In this document: positions 21,110 through 30,002 of the stretch, piece after piece
Numbering within the stretch: the stretch's first letter is position 1
Layout of the letters: the number at the start of each line of letters is the position of its first letter
Virus record (IMG/VR): IMGVR_UViG_3300036828_000483
Span: 1-43,759 of that record
Length of the DNA: 43,759 bases
Origin: a virus
Strand: one strand, 5' to 3'
The notes under the pieces: generated by a model
The model's input: only the letters and a program-made list of their open reading frames with translations
What the model was told of the DNA's origin: nothing
Databases searched by the model: none
Position numbers and translations under genes: made by a program

Positions 21110-21612
21110 GCATGCCGGCGTGGGGTTACGGGCTGCTGCCGCCGCCGACGGAGGCGTTGGCGGTCGCCTATTGGGCGCCGTTGATGGCCCCTTTGCCGGT
21201 CACCACTAGGTTGCCTAAACCGGAGTTACACGCCGATAGTGTGGCGCCGATGTTGCGGGTGGAGGCTGCCGGCGGGTTCCTGCGCCAGGATGAATTCCTG
21301 TACGACGTCAGCATCATCCTGCACAGCTACGCCCCGCAAAGCGACGAAGCCGACGCCGAAATCAATTTGCAGTACGCGCTGGGCTGGGGCGCGCAGGCCT
21401 ATGGGACGACGGTCACGGTGAAGGGTGTCGACTGGTTCATTCTGCATTCGTGGATCACTGGGGCGGCGTTGAAGCAGAATGATCCGCTGGTGAATATGCC
21501 GCGGTATCGGGCGATGGTGACCTGGCGGATCCCGGGTAAACCGATCGCCGCACCGAACCTTGTGTCTGCGCGGCTGGCCGGGGCGGGTGTGTTGTCGGCG
21601 ACCGCGACCTGA
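21106..21612 (+). CDS. Tail terminator-like protein with a C-terminal G-x-G-x-L-S-A tag
   Basis: Starts at GTG 21106 (GTGA overlap); 168 residues. The position between neck and major tail genes, and the pattern PPPTEALAVAYWAPLM, FLYDVSIILHSYA, GVDWFILHSW, fit the tail terminator family that caps the tail tube. Its last residues, ARLAGAGVLSATAT, are one unit of the repeat found in the tail protein at 35353. This is an odd addition that may be a domain graft. Confidence 0.75.
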   Translation: MSMPAWGYGLLPPPTEALAVAYWAPLMAPLPVTTRLPKPELHADSVAPMLRVEAAGGFLRQDEFLYDVSIILHSYAPQSDEADAEINLQYALGWGAQAYGTTVTVKGVDWFILHSWITGAALKQNDPLVNMPRYRAMVTWRIPGKPIAAPNLVSARLAGAGVLSATAT

Positions 21613-21682
21613 TAGGGCGTGTCATAGCATGTGGGTTGGGTCTGGGTGTGTGAAGCTAACTGTTGGCATCTAGGAGGAGCCC

Positions 21683-22282
21683 ATGACCACCGCCGCCCCG
21701 CCCGTCATCACTGCTGAAGTCGCCGAAATCGCTGCACCCTCACCGAAGGTGACCGGGGGTGTGCGCTGGGCGCCGCTGGGAACCGTGCTGCCCACCGATC
21801 CGATCATGGCGTTGGATCCGGCGTTCGTCACGCTGGGCCGGGTGGAACAAAACGGGGTGGAACGCACCGAGGACCGCCCGGAAGGGAAACAATACGATTG
21901 GGGCGGGAACCTGATCGCGATCTTGCAGGAACATTACGGGCTGCAACTGAAATTCAAACTGCTGCAGATGATGGATTCCGCGGTGCAGTCCGCGGCGCAC
22001 GGCTCCACGAATGTGACGGTGATCCCGCCGACCGCCACCACCGGCACCATCATCAACGCGAACATCAACGGGAAACTGTTGGACACCGGCATCTTCGTGT
22101 TCGACGCCTACTACATCAAAATGTCGGCGCGGCTGATATTGCCGTATGCGCGTACCACCACGGTGGCCGGGCCGAAGTGGTCGCATAAAGAGCTGGCGAC
22201 GTTTGATATGACGGTGGAGGCGTTGCCGGACAACAACAACAATTTTGCTTACGAGTACTGGACTGACGGCGTGTTTACGTGA
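21683..22282 (+). CDS. Major tail protein
   Basis: Starts at ATG 21683 with a strong ribosome binding site (AGGAGGAG, 21672-21679), as expected for an abundant protein; 199 residues. The sequence VRWAPLGTVLPTDPIMALDPAFVTLGRVEQNGVERTEDRP and KELATFDMTVEALPDNN is typical of actinophage major tail tube proteins. The 70-bp gap before it is the only sizeable one in the connector block and may hold a promoter. It overlaps the next gene by GTGA. Confidence 0.88.
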   Translation: MTTAAPPVITAEVAEIAAPSPKVTGGVRWAPLGTVLPTDPIMALDPAFVTLGRVEQNGVERTEDRPEGKQYDWGGNLIAILQEHYGLQLKFKLLQMMDSAVQSAAHGSTNVTVIPPTATTGTIINANINGKLLDTGIFVFDAYYIKMSARLILPYARTTTVAGPKWSHKELATFDMTVEALPDNNNNFAYEYWTDGVFT

Positions 22283-22722
22283 CCGCTGTGGCGAAGCGGG
22301 CGTCGACCCCGCGGAAGACCGCGCCGCCCGAACCGGCGGCTAATGGGCAAACAGACAGGCCGCCGGTTCGGGCGCCGGAGCGGGTGCGCGACCCTACTAG
22401 TTCCGACCCCAGTCCCGGGGTCGCGCACCCCTACGGCGACCGCGAAACATTCACGTGGAAACCCCGTAGTGGGGGGGATCCGATCGTGTTGCCGCACATC
22501 AACACCGTCACCCCGACTCAGGAATTTTTCTGCAAAATTTATGACCTCAACGAAATGTTCCAATCGTTTGAGTGGATGATTTTGGCTGGGGTCCCTAAAG
22601 ATGTGCGGGTGCGGGTCGCCGTGCTGGGCGATACGGATGCGGCGGATCAGGCGGATCTGTTTAGGGCGTGGTTCGCCCCGATCACCCGGCCTGCGGGCGG
22701 GGAGCCGCCGGGGGAATTCTGA
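22279..22722 (+). CDS. Tail assembly chaperone, upstream (G-like) frame
   Basis: Starts at GTG 22279 (GTGA overlap); 147 residues. A Pro/Ala-rich N-terminus precedes a domain (FTWKPRSGGDPIVLPHINTV, CKIYDLNEMFQSFEWMIL, ADLFRAWFAPI) typical of the first tail assembly chaperone between major tail and tape measure. Near its end GGGGGAA (22710-22716) lies in X-XXY-YYZ phase, directly before the TGA that overlaps the next ATG, so a -1 frameshift product is possible. These proteins bind the tape measure during tail assembly. Confidence 0.85.
   Translation: MTAVAKRASTPRKTAPPEPAANGQTDRPPVRAPERVRDPTSSDPSPGVAHPYGDRETFTWKPRSGGDPIVLPHINTVTPTQEFFCKIYDLNEMFQSFEWMILAGVPKDVRVRVAVLGDTDAADQADLFRAWFAPITRPAGGEPPGEF
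22710..22716 (+). promoter_or_regulatory. Candidate -1 frameshift site
   Basis: The heptamer G-GGG-GAA is in phase with the upstream chaperone frame, 3 bases before its stop codon. The downstream chaperone lies in the -1 frame, which is open through this point. The A-site GAA would re-pair poorly on GGA, so slippage would be inefficient; simple ATGA coupling is the alternative. Confidence 0.35.
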
Positions 22723-23111
22723 TGCTCACCGCGGCGGTGGGCAGATTCTGGCATGCTCTGGTCCGCGATGTTCTCGCCTTGGGGTATCGGACAGCCGACA
22801 TGTTCACCACCCTGTCGTGCTCGGAGATGGTGTCGATTGTGGTGGCCGCCCCACCCGATTCGTCGCTGCGCTATTTCCTGGATAACGGCTGGTCGCGGGA
22901 GGCGCATTTGCTGGCGAACATGGCTGAGCAACAGTCCGGGGTGGCGAAACTGGATGGCCCGTATGAGCGGCCAGGGCTCGGCGAGCGGTCACCCGGGGAC
23001 AATATTTTCCCGGCTGATGTGATGACCTGGGAGGAGATGGACCGCCTGGACGCGTTGCGGGAGTCCGGGCAGGTCAAAAAGGGTAAAACGCATGTGAAGG
23101 TGTGGTCATGA
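22722..23111 (+). CDS. Tail assembly chaperone, downstream (T-like) frame
   Basis: ATG 22722 overlaps the previous stop (TGATG); 129 residues. HALVRDVLALGYRTADMF, EMVSIVVAAPPDSSLRYF and WSREAHLLANMAEQ match the second chaperone domain of actinophages, which is usually made as a fusion by -1 frameshift. Here it could be made separately, as a fusion, or both. It ends overlapping the tape measure start (ATGA at 23108). Confidence 0.85.
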   Translation: MLTAAVGRFWHALVRDVLALGYRTADMFTTLSCSEMVSIVVAAPPDSSLRYFLDNGWSREAHLLANMAEQQSGVAKLDGPYERPGLGERSPGDNIFPADVMTWEEMDRLDALRESGQVKKGKTHVKVWS

Positions 23112-25216
23112 CCGCCCCGGCCGGTGGTGGTGGGGGTGAGCTTGGCACCGTCTTCATCAATGTCGCCCCCTCCATTCAAGGGATCAGCGACAAGTTCATT
23201 GCTGCCGGCCGGCAAGCCGCCAAAGATCTCACGATCGGCTTGCAGCAGGGTATGAAGGAGTCGCCGACCCCTTCGGATGGCAGCATCCTGGGAGAGGCCA
23301 TCGCCGGGAAACCGGTATCCAGCGCGACCCGCGCGGCCGCCCAGAAAGCCGGGAAAGAAATCGGGACCGGCCTGACCACCGGCGTCGCCGAGGGCATGAA
23401 GACCGCGCCCACCCCCACCGGCGGCGGGGTCCTGTCCGACGTCATCGCCGGGAAACCGGTGTCGGCGGCCACCCGCACGGCCGCCGAGAACCTGGGCAAA
23501 GACGTCGGCGCCAACCTGTCCAAGGGCATCGGCGACGCCACCAAAGACGTCGGGAAACGCTTCAGCAGCGCCCTGGCCGGCGCGCTGACGTCGGGGGACA
23601 TCAGCGGGGCGATGGACGGGTTCAGCACCAAGATCGGCGGGATCGCCGATGTCGCGAAAAACGTGGGCGTCGACATCACCGCCTGGGTGCCGTCGCTGTC
23701 GGGCGCCGAGACCGGCGCCGACGAATTCAGCAGCACCGTCAAGGGCGCCGCCGACAACGTCACCGGCATCACGTCGATGTTCGAGGGGATGCCCGGCAAG
23801 ATCGGTAAAGCCGCCGGCGCCGTCGGCGAGTTCGCCCTGGTGCTGCAGGCCGCCCTCGACATCTCGATTCAGATTCTGGACAAGCTGGACAAGGTTTCGT
23901 TCATCCATGACCGGTTCATGAACCCCGACGGCACCCCCAAATCCGACTGGGACAAGTTGGCTGACCAGTATCTTCCGGACTGGTTGAACCCGAATTTGTT
24001 GGACCCTAATTACCGTAAAACTCCGCCGCCGGCCCCTTTCATGGGCACTGGTGGCGGCCCGTCCGGGATCAACGAACCGATTCCGTACCCATCGAATTTT
24101 CAGGGTCCGATTCCGCCGGGGGCGTCCAGGACGGGGCCGCCGATCCTGCCGACGCCGGCCAACATTTACCAACAGTGGTACGGCGGCGGCGGCGACGAAT
24201 CCGGGCCGGCCGAACCGCGGGCGCCCCGCGAACCAGCCATGCCCCGCAGCTTCCGAGCGCCCAGAGCACCCGGTGTCGGGACTCCCAGCAGCCGGCAGGG
24301 CCTGGCCGCGTCCGGTTCCCGCGTCGCGAACCTGTACGCGCTGGCCGACGCCCTGCAAGGCACCCCGTACTCCACCAGCCTGCGCGACGACTGCAGCGGG
24401 ATGGTCGCCCAGCTGGCGGCGGTCGCGGTGGGTCTGCCGCCGCCGTCGGCCGGTGAACGGTTCTCCACCGTCACCGAGCAGGACTGGCTGCTGTCGCACG
24501 GCTTCCGGATGGGGATGGGCCCGCCCGGATCGTTGCGGATCGGCTGGACCCCGCTACCGGGCATGGAGGGGCACACCGCCGCGACGCTGCCCGGCGGGGA
24601 GCACGCCGAATCTGGTGGTTCCGGCGGCGGGTTCCGGGTGGGTGGCGGCGCGGCGGGCGCGGAGGATCCGCAGTTCTCGATGCACGCCTACCTGCCGATG
24701 CGCGGCGGCGCCGGCCCGGGGGGCCCGCTGGGTACCCGAGGGGATCCGCTGTACACCACCGACGCAGCCCCCGCCGGCGCCGGCGGTGCGGGCGGTGTGC
24801 CCGGCGCGCAAGAGTTCGGCGGCGACCTGATCTCCGGGATGTTCCAAGAACTCGGGCTTCCCGACGTGTTCGGGAAACCGTTCACCCAATGGGGACTCTG
24901 GAAGACCGGGATGGGGGCCCTGAAATTCGGGCTCGGTCTGGCTCAAGCGATGGGCGGCGCCGGCGCCGGCGGCAGCCCAGGTGCCGGCCCGTCCGCCCCC
25001 GCCGGGCTGGCCGGAATGCTGACCGCCCAACAACCCGGGCAGGGTGGCCCGAACGGCGCCGGCAAAGGCGCCTTCGGCGACCTGTACATCTCCAACGACT
25101 TCCGCGGCGGCGTCGGCCAAGTCGAAAAGAGCGCAATGCAAAACATCACCGACGGGATGGCGGCCGCCAGCGGCAACACCGCCATGACCGGCGGCGCCCA
25201 AGGCAACGCCCCATGA
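23108..25216 (+). CDS. Tape measure protein with internal NlpC/P60-like peptidase domain
   Basis: I choose ATG 23108 (ATGA overlap); GTG 23102 is two codons earlier. At 702 residues it is short for a tape measure and predicts a tail of roughly 100 nm. Residues 1-260 are Ala/Gly-rich helices with repeated AIAGKPVSSATRAA and VIAGKPVSAATRTA segments. A Pro-rich linker follows. Residues about 400-510 look like a cysteine peptidase: DDCSGMVAQLAAVAVG (catalytic Cys) and GHTAATLPGGEH (His). Such domains help the tail tip through peptidoglycan. The C-terminus is Gly-rich with a short helical end. Confidence 0.88.
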   Translation: MTAPAGGGGGELGTVFINVAPSIQGISDKFIAAGRQAAKDLTIGLQQGMKESPTPSDGSILGEAIAGKPVSSATRAAAQKAGKEIGTGLTTGVAEGMKTAPTPTGGGVLSDVIAGKPVSAATRTAAENLGKDVGANLSKGIGDATKDVGKRFSSALAGALTSGDISGAMDGFSTKIGGIADVAKNVGVDITAWVPSLSGAETGADEFSSTVKGAADNVTGITSMFEGMPGKIGKAAGAVGEFALVLQAALDISIQILDKLDKVSFIHDRFMNPDGTPKSDWDKLADQYLPDWLNPNLLDPNYRKTPPPAPFMGTGGGPSGINEPIPYPSNFQGPIPPGASRTGPPILPTPANIYQQWYGGGGDESGPAEPRAPREPAMPRSFRAPRAPGVGTPSSRQGLAASGSRVANLYALADALQGTPYSTSLRDDCSGMVAQLAAVAVGLPPPSAGERFSTVTEQDWLLSHGFRMGMGPPGSLRIGWTPLPGMEGHTAATLPGGEHAESGGSGGGFRVGGGAAGAEDPQFSMHAYLPMRGGAGPGGPLGTRGDPLYTTDAAPAGAGGAGGVPGAQEFGGDLISGMFQELGLPDVFGKPFTQWGLWKTGMGALKFGLGLAQAMGGAGAGGSPGAGPSAPAGLAGMLTAQQPGQGGPNGAGKGAFGDLYISNDFRGGVGQVEKSAMQNITDGMAAASGNTAMTGGAQGNAP

Positions 25217-26337
25217 CCGCCGTCACCCCCTACACCGTCACCGGACCCGAATTCCGATTCCCGCCCGGCAACACCGCCACCTCCATGGGACGCCCCCCAT
25301 TCCTGGACACCGCACTCCCATTCAACCGACTTCCCCCCGCCCTGCAGGGCATGGAAACCCACCTGCTCTACATCGACCCCCAATCCAACATCTTCGACCT
25401 CGCCGGCCCCATGCGCGGCCGGCAAGGCATCCGCCTCGCCTCCCAAATCATCGGCGACCAATCCTGGCCCTTCGAACAAGTCCTCATCAACTCCCCGTAC
25501 ATGATGGGCGCCAGTATTCAGCGGCAAAACATCTCCGAACGCCACTTCAATTTGAACATCATTATCGGCAACCACGCCCCACCGATGACCGAATACCAAT
25601 ACCGGATGGCCGAACAACACTGGTGGGCCGGCCAAGACGAAACCAACGACGGCTGGCTCGGCGTCTACACAAGATTCTCCGGCTGGCGGTGGATCCCGGT
25701 GCGCCCGGAGAAAACCGTCGCCACCCCCCAAAAAATTGATCCCACCGCGTTCGGGAACAACTGCTCCAGCTGGGACATCACCTGGATCGCAAGCCGCCCC
25801 TACTTCACCAAAATCGCGCTGTCGCTGCCGTTCACCGCCACCACCGCCGGGCCGGCGAAACCCCCACCAGGCAGTCTGCTGAACATCGCGATCGACGAAC
25901 TGATAGGCCAAAAATATTATTGGGGGACACTGCCGATCGCGAACCGCGGCGACCTCCCCTCCTATGTCACCTATTTCGTCTCCAGTCCCGGGCAGGCGAT
26001 CGTGCAAGACAACGCGTCCACCCGGCTGGTCGCGCTACCCAACACCACCACCTCCGTGGGCACTTACATGTGTGACACCGAGCCCGGCAACCGCACCCTG
26101 ACCGCCGCCAACGACCCCCAAGACAATCTGCTGTTTGATCTGATCCGGCAATCCCAAATCCTGGATTTCTTCCTGTCCGGCATCGCCAACGAAGGCCTGC
26201 CGCTGCAACTGCAGTTCAACAACCGGTTTATTTTCCTGATCCCGCCGAAGACGGTGTGCCAGTTCACCGTCGGGCATTCCGAACCCAACGGGGTGATCGT
26301 CGCCCAGGTGTCGCAGCGGTTCAAAAGGAGCCGCTGA
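25213..26337 (+). CDS. Minor tail protein (distal tail / Dit-like)
   Basis: Starts at ATG 25213 (ATGA overlap); 374 residues. Its position directly after the tape measure and the pattern GRPPFLDTALPFNRLPPALQGMETHLLYIDP, IQRQNISERHFNLNIIIGNHAPPM, WDITWIASRPYF are typical of the first minor tail protein in actinophages, corresponding to the distal tail protein that starts the baseplate. Mainly beta structure is expected. Codons strongly favour C-ending forms. Confidence 0.82.
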   Translation: MTAVTPYTVTGPEFRFPPGNTATSMGRPPFLDTALPFNRLPPALQGMETHLLYIDPQSNIFDLAGPMRGRQGIRLASQIIGDQSWPFEQVLINSPYMMGASIQRQNISERHFNLNIIIGNHAPPMTEYQYRMAEQHWWAGQDETNDGWLGVYTRFSGWRWIPVRPEKTVATPQKIDPTAFGNNCSSWDITWIASRPYFTKIALSLPFTATTAGPAKPPPGSLLNIAIDELIGQKYYWGTLPIANRGDLPSYVTYFVSSPGQAIVQDNASTRLVALPNTTTSVGTYMCDTEPGNRTLTAANDPQDNLLFDLIRQSQILDFFLSGIANEGLPLQLQFNNRFIFLIPPKTVCQFTVGHSEPNGVIVAQVSQRFKRSR

Positions 26338-28286
26338 TGAGTCAAGCATTGTCGGCGCTGTTCGGCGGCCCCAGCAACTTCGACATCGGGTTGCAGTTCG
26401 ATCAGTGGATCGACAAAATCCTGCCGGTCGCCGGCATGCTCGACGTCCCCGACCTCCTCACCCAGCCCGCCCAAGCCGCCACCTACCTCAACGGGGTGCG
26501 GCACACCACCATCGAAGGTGCCAAACAACGCCCCCTGATCCGCATCGCCGACGGCAACCTGAACGTGATGAACACCCTGGAAGGAGAAATCGAAGGCGCG
26601 GTCGAGGAGCTGATGGAGGACACCGGGAAGGCCACCATCAAAATCCTGTACGACAACTGGCTGGTCGACTGGATGACGCATCAGACCATGCCGATCTCCG
26701 ATCTGAATCTGCTGATCGATTTCAATCCGACCAACCCGAACTGGCGGACCCGGTGGGGTGGGAAGATCACCGAAATCCATGTCAAAAAAGATGACAAGGG
26801 TGTGCATTCGATCGAGATCAGTGCTCTGCATTTCCGGGAGCACGCTAAACGGCTGCTGGTGGCGGCGAATCCGGTGTTCCCACCTGAAGTACAGATACCG
26901 AAAATGTGGGTGCTACCGGGACCGGTGCGCAGCATCCTCGCCCTCACCGCGTTCATCAACCTGGGCCGGTTGTTTATGCCGATCTGGTCGACGATCACCA
27001 ACGTGTTCAACCCGGCCGGCTGGATCAACCCATTGAACGCTGATGCGCTGGCGAATTTCCTGCCCACCGCATGGCCGATCCAGGTCGCGTTTGTGGATCC
27101 GGTGTTTGATCAGTCCCGCTGGTCGGCGCTGGGCGCTAGGTGGACCGACTGGCAGTCCGCGTTCAAAGACTTGCTGACCGACGCCGGCTGCATCATGCGG
27201 TGTTACACCTATCTGACCACGGACGCGGATTCCCCGAACATTGAGCTGGCGAATTTGTTGAATCTGGTGCCGAATCTGATCTCGCTGCTGACTGGTGTCA
27301 ACCTATCCGGGCTGGAGGGGGGCATCGACAAACTCGCGTCCCCGTTGCGGAACTGCTGCGTGTTCAGCTTTGAGCAGAAGGACGGGATCACCGGGCCGAC
27401 CGGTACCGCCGCCGACGGTCTACTGTCCACGATTGCAGTCACGTTGGATGATTTGATCACCCCGGTGACTGTGGATCTGAAGACGGGCAATGCTTATGAT
27501 GCCGGCCAGATTTTGAACGGGGAACCCGTCTACGACGCCGCCGGGGTCGGGGAAACCTACCTGTTGCAACAATTGTTGGATGTCGCCCCGGCGCCACCGA
27601 AAACGATTTGGTGGGATGGGCAGTGGACGGGGATGATCAACACCGATTTGACGTGGCATAAGGGGTCGGCGAAGACGGTGATGACCGGGTCGAAATCCCC
27701 GGCGATTGTGAATGAGGCCATCTCGTTTGGGATCCGGTACGCGTTGTCGCAATTGCAGATCGTCATCGTTGGCGGTCTGGGTTTGAGTACCGGCGCGGCC
27801 CCGATCGGCGCCGGCCTGGACAGCCTGTATATGGGTCAGCTTGATGACGTGTTTTTGGCGTATGAACGATTCACCGACCCGATCCGCGCCCTCAATGCTG
27901 GTGACCAATCGTGGCAGGAGCATTTTGAAAAGGGCAGTGGGACGGCGTATACGCTGGCCGGGATCCTGACATTAAGGGATGGGAATTGGAAAACCCGCGC
28001 GTTCGCCGCGTTTAAAGCTGAAACGTTGAATGGACGCCCGTGGATCGCTGACCTGGATTATCAACTGGGGGATCGGGTCGGGTTCGAGCAGGAAGGTGTC
28101 ATCTATGTCGACAACGTGTACGCGATCCGGCGGGAGTGGTCGTGGACGGAACCGCTGCGGGTGCGGGTGAAGATCGGGGAGGACAAACAGCGCGGGGACC
28201 CGTTCAACGCGGCGTTCAAGACGATCGCCGCGGTCTACAACTTCGTCGGGGAGCTGGCCGGCGAGGGCACCGTGTTCGCCGGTTGA
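26337..28286 (+). CDS. Minor tail protein (baseplate / Tal-like)
   Basis: Starts at ATG 26337 in TGATGA after AAAAGGAG; an earlier in-frame start at 26256 lies inside the upstream gene. The 649-residue protein has FDIGLQFDQWIDKILPVAG, KATIKILYDNWLVDWMTHQ, WGGKITEIHVKKDDKGVHSIE and, near the end, LDYQLGDRVGFEQEGVIYVD. This is the pattern of the second actinophage minor tail protein, related to the Tal/gp27-like hub. It should form the tail tip hub below the Dit-like ring. Confidence 0.82.
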   Translation: MSQALSALFGGPSNFDIGLQFDQWIDKILPVAGMLDVPDLLTQPAQAATYLNGVRHTTIEGAKQRPLIRIADGNLNVMNTLEGEIEGAVEELMEDTGKATIKILYDNWLVDWMTHQTMPISDLNLLIDFNPTNPNWRTRWGGKITEIHVKKDDKGVHSIEISALHFREHAKRLLVAANPVFPPEVQIPKMWVLPGPVRSILALTAFINLGRLFMPIWSTITNVFNPAGWINPLNADALANFLPTAWPIQVAFVDPVFDQSRWSALGARWTDWQSAFKDLLTDAGCIMRCYTYLTTDADSPNIELANLLNLVPNLISLLTGVNLSGLEGGIDKLASPLRNCCVFSFEQKDGITGPTGTAADGLLSTIAVTLDDLITPVTVDLKTGNAYDAGQILNGEPVYDAAGVGETYLLQQLLDVAPAPPKTIWWDGQWTGMINTDLTWHKGSAKTVMTGSKSPAIVNEAISFGIRYALSQLQIVIVGGLGLSTGAAPIGAGLDSLYMGQLDDVFLAYERFTDPIRALNAGDQSWQEHFEKGSGTAYTLAGILTLRDGNWKTRAFAAFKAETLNGRPWIADLDYQLGDRVGFEQEGVIYVDNVYAIRREWSWTEPLRVRVKIGEDKQRGDPFNAAFKTIAAVYNFVGELAGEGTVFAG

Positions 28287-28287
28287 C

Positions 28288-28872
28288 GTGGACACCGTTG
28301 AAGGGTCGGGCCGCCCGAACCGTCGTGAAGCGTTAGGGAATCGGAAACGGTTCCGGGCCGGGGATCCGATCCCGGCGTTACAGTTCGGGCAGCACGGCGA
28401 GCTGACGCCGCGGACGATCGCGCAAGCTGGGCTCACCGGGGAAGCCAAGAAACGCGCCTATGAGATGTTGCAGGTGCAGGCCGCCTATCTGCAAATCTTG
28501 GAGTGTTTGTCTTATCCGGTGGATCCCGAGGGCACCGTGCATGATCTGTCGGCTATCGCCCCCACCAAACTGGCGATCGCGTGGACGCTGGCCTTGTGCG
28601 GATTCCGGCAAAGCGGCAAGGCGTACATCAAGAAACGCAGCTTTGATGCCCCGGGCTGCTATAGGGATGCGCACACCTGGGTGGATGTCCGGGCCCCCGA
28701 CACCGCCGAAGATCAGCTAAAGCCCACCGACCGCGCTGACGATCCGAACCTGCCGCCCGATGTCGCACGGTTGGCCGCTTTGCGCGACGGCGCGCCACCC
28801 CAACAAGGCGTCGATCCTTGGCACACTGCACCCAACATCATTTTCGAGGACGTCCCGCGGGAGCAGCCATGA
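28288..28872 (+). CDS. Minor-tail-associated protein of unknown role
   Basis: Starts at GTG 28288, one base after the previous stop; 194 residues. It has a helical central region (AKKRAYEMLQVQAAYLQILECLSY) and PTKLAIAWTLALCGFRQSGKAYIKKR, then a Pro/Asp-rich tail. I do not recognise a structural family, but it sits between two tail genes with overlapping ends, so a tail accessory role is likely. Confidence 0.65.
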   Translation: MDTVEGSGRPNRREALGNRKRFRAGDPIPALQFGQHGELTPRTIAQAGLTGEAKKRAYEMLQVQAAYLQILECLSYPVDPEGTVHDLSAIAPTKLAIAWTLALCGFRQSGKAYIKKRSFDAPGCYRDAHTWVDVRAPDTAEDQLKPTDRADDPNLPPDVARLAALRDGAPPQQGVDPWHTAPNIIFEDVPREQP

Positions 28873-29999
28873 CCCAACCCTCCATCGGGGACCTGGTCTA
28901 TCTGGCCTCGTATCTGATTCGGGTGCGGCTGTCGGCGGCCGCCACCCCACCCGACACCCCCAACCAATACAGCGCCAACCTGAAAGTGATGGGCGACCAA
29001 GGCGCCATGGTGTTAGACGCGTTGGCCGGCCCGGCCGGGCCGGCGGGTCAGCAGACCTTCGCGTTCCGCCAACAAGACGACGCCAACATCAATTCCAGCG
29101 CCGACCTGCCCACCAACCTGCAGGATCTGCCCGAAGACATCGGCAAATATTATCTGATCGACACCCTGGACTCCGAAGGTGTCATCACCATGGAAACCGC
29201 GTGGGTATGGTACGGCACCGCGTGGCGCACCTTCATGCTCGGCACCTTCGGCCCACCCGGCCCGGTCCCGGCCATCGAAGTCGAAGAAAACCTGATCCCG
29301 CCCGGCCAAGACGCCTACATCGACACCACCGCCACCACCATCGAACCGTCCTGGAACTTCTATCTGCCCGAACCCGCCGGCCCCACCGGCCCGATCGGCC
29401 CGTTGTACAACTTCCCCGACGTGGACACCTCCACCGCGCCCAAAACCTATGACCTGTTGGCCTTCAACGGCTTATACAACTCCGCCGGCATGCCGATCTG
29501 GGCGCCGTTCGCGCTGAACCAGCTCCTACCCGGCCCCTATTCGATGCCGCAATCAGCGTTCACCCCCTACACCGGTGACACCCAGCAGGCTTTGATCGGC
29601 TCCTACACAGTGCCCGCGCAACTATTCGAATGGACACCGATCGTGTGGGGGCACATCGGCGCCACCGGCATCAACCTATCGAGCGATCCGCTGCTGATCG
29701 GCGCGCAGGTGCTGATGGGGGATCCGGTCACCGGCACCCAGATCGCCCGCGGGATGGGCTCGGTGCTGGGCAAGGTCGCGATCTTCCCGCACTACTCCAC
29801 CACCGCCAACAAAGCGACCACCATCACCCCCACCAACCAGTACGCGATGGTGCCCGCCAACCAGTCCGCAACGATCCACGTCAACCTGTGGAACGACGGC
29901 GCCCAAGGCCTGTACAACTTCAGTCCCGGCGGATCCCAACTATTCGTGATGGCCGCCCCGGTCAACATCGCCGCCCAATTCGCGGCAGGAGGAGGCTAA
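28869..29999 (+). CDS. Minor tail protein with collagen-like segments (paralog A)
   Basis: Starts at ATG 28869 (ATGA overlap); 376 residues. Order: a strand-rich N-terminal domain (SIGDLVYLASYLIRVRL, VMGDQGAMVLDALAGPAGPAGQQ), short collagen-like Gly-Pro runs (GPAGPAG, GPPGPVP, GPTGPIGP), and a C-terminal beta domain from about residue 210 (AQLFEWTPIVWGHIGATGI, HYSTTANKATTITPTNQ, FSPGGSQLFVMAAPV). The next gene encodes a clear paralog over the full length. It is probably a trimeric tail-tip or fibre protein contacting the cell surface. Confidence 0.82.
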   Translation: MTQPSIGDLVYLASYLIRVRLSAAATPPDTPNQYSANLKVMGDQGAMVLDALAGPAGPAGQQTFAFRQQDDANINSSADLPTNLQDLPEDIGKYYLIDTLDSEGVITMETAWVWYGTAWRTFMLGTFGPPGPVPAIEVEENLIPPGQDAYIDTTATTIEPSWNFYLPEPAGPTGPIGPLYNFPDVDTSTAPKTYDLLAFNGLYNSAGMPIWAPFALNQLLPGPYSMPQSAFTPYTGDTQQALIGSYTVPAQLFEWTPIVWGHIGATGINLSSDPLLIGAQVLMGDPVTGTQIARGMGSVLGKVAIFPHYSTTANKATTITPTNQYAMVPANQSATIHVNLWNDGAQGLYNFSPGGSQLFVMAAPVNIAAQFAAGGG

Positions 30000-30002
30000 C
30001 CC

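Noticed and set aside
22871-24499. 542-residue leftward open frame
   Set aside because: It is antisense to the chaperone and tape measure genes, with Gly/Arg/Ala-rich shadow composition and no start signal.
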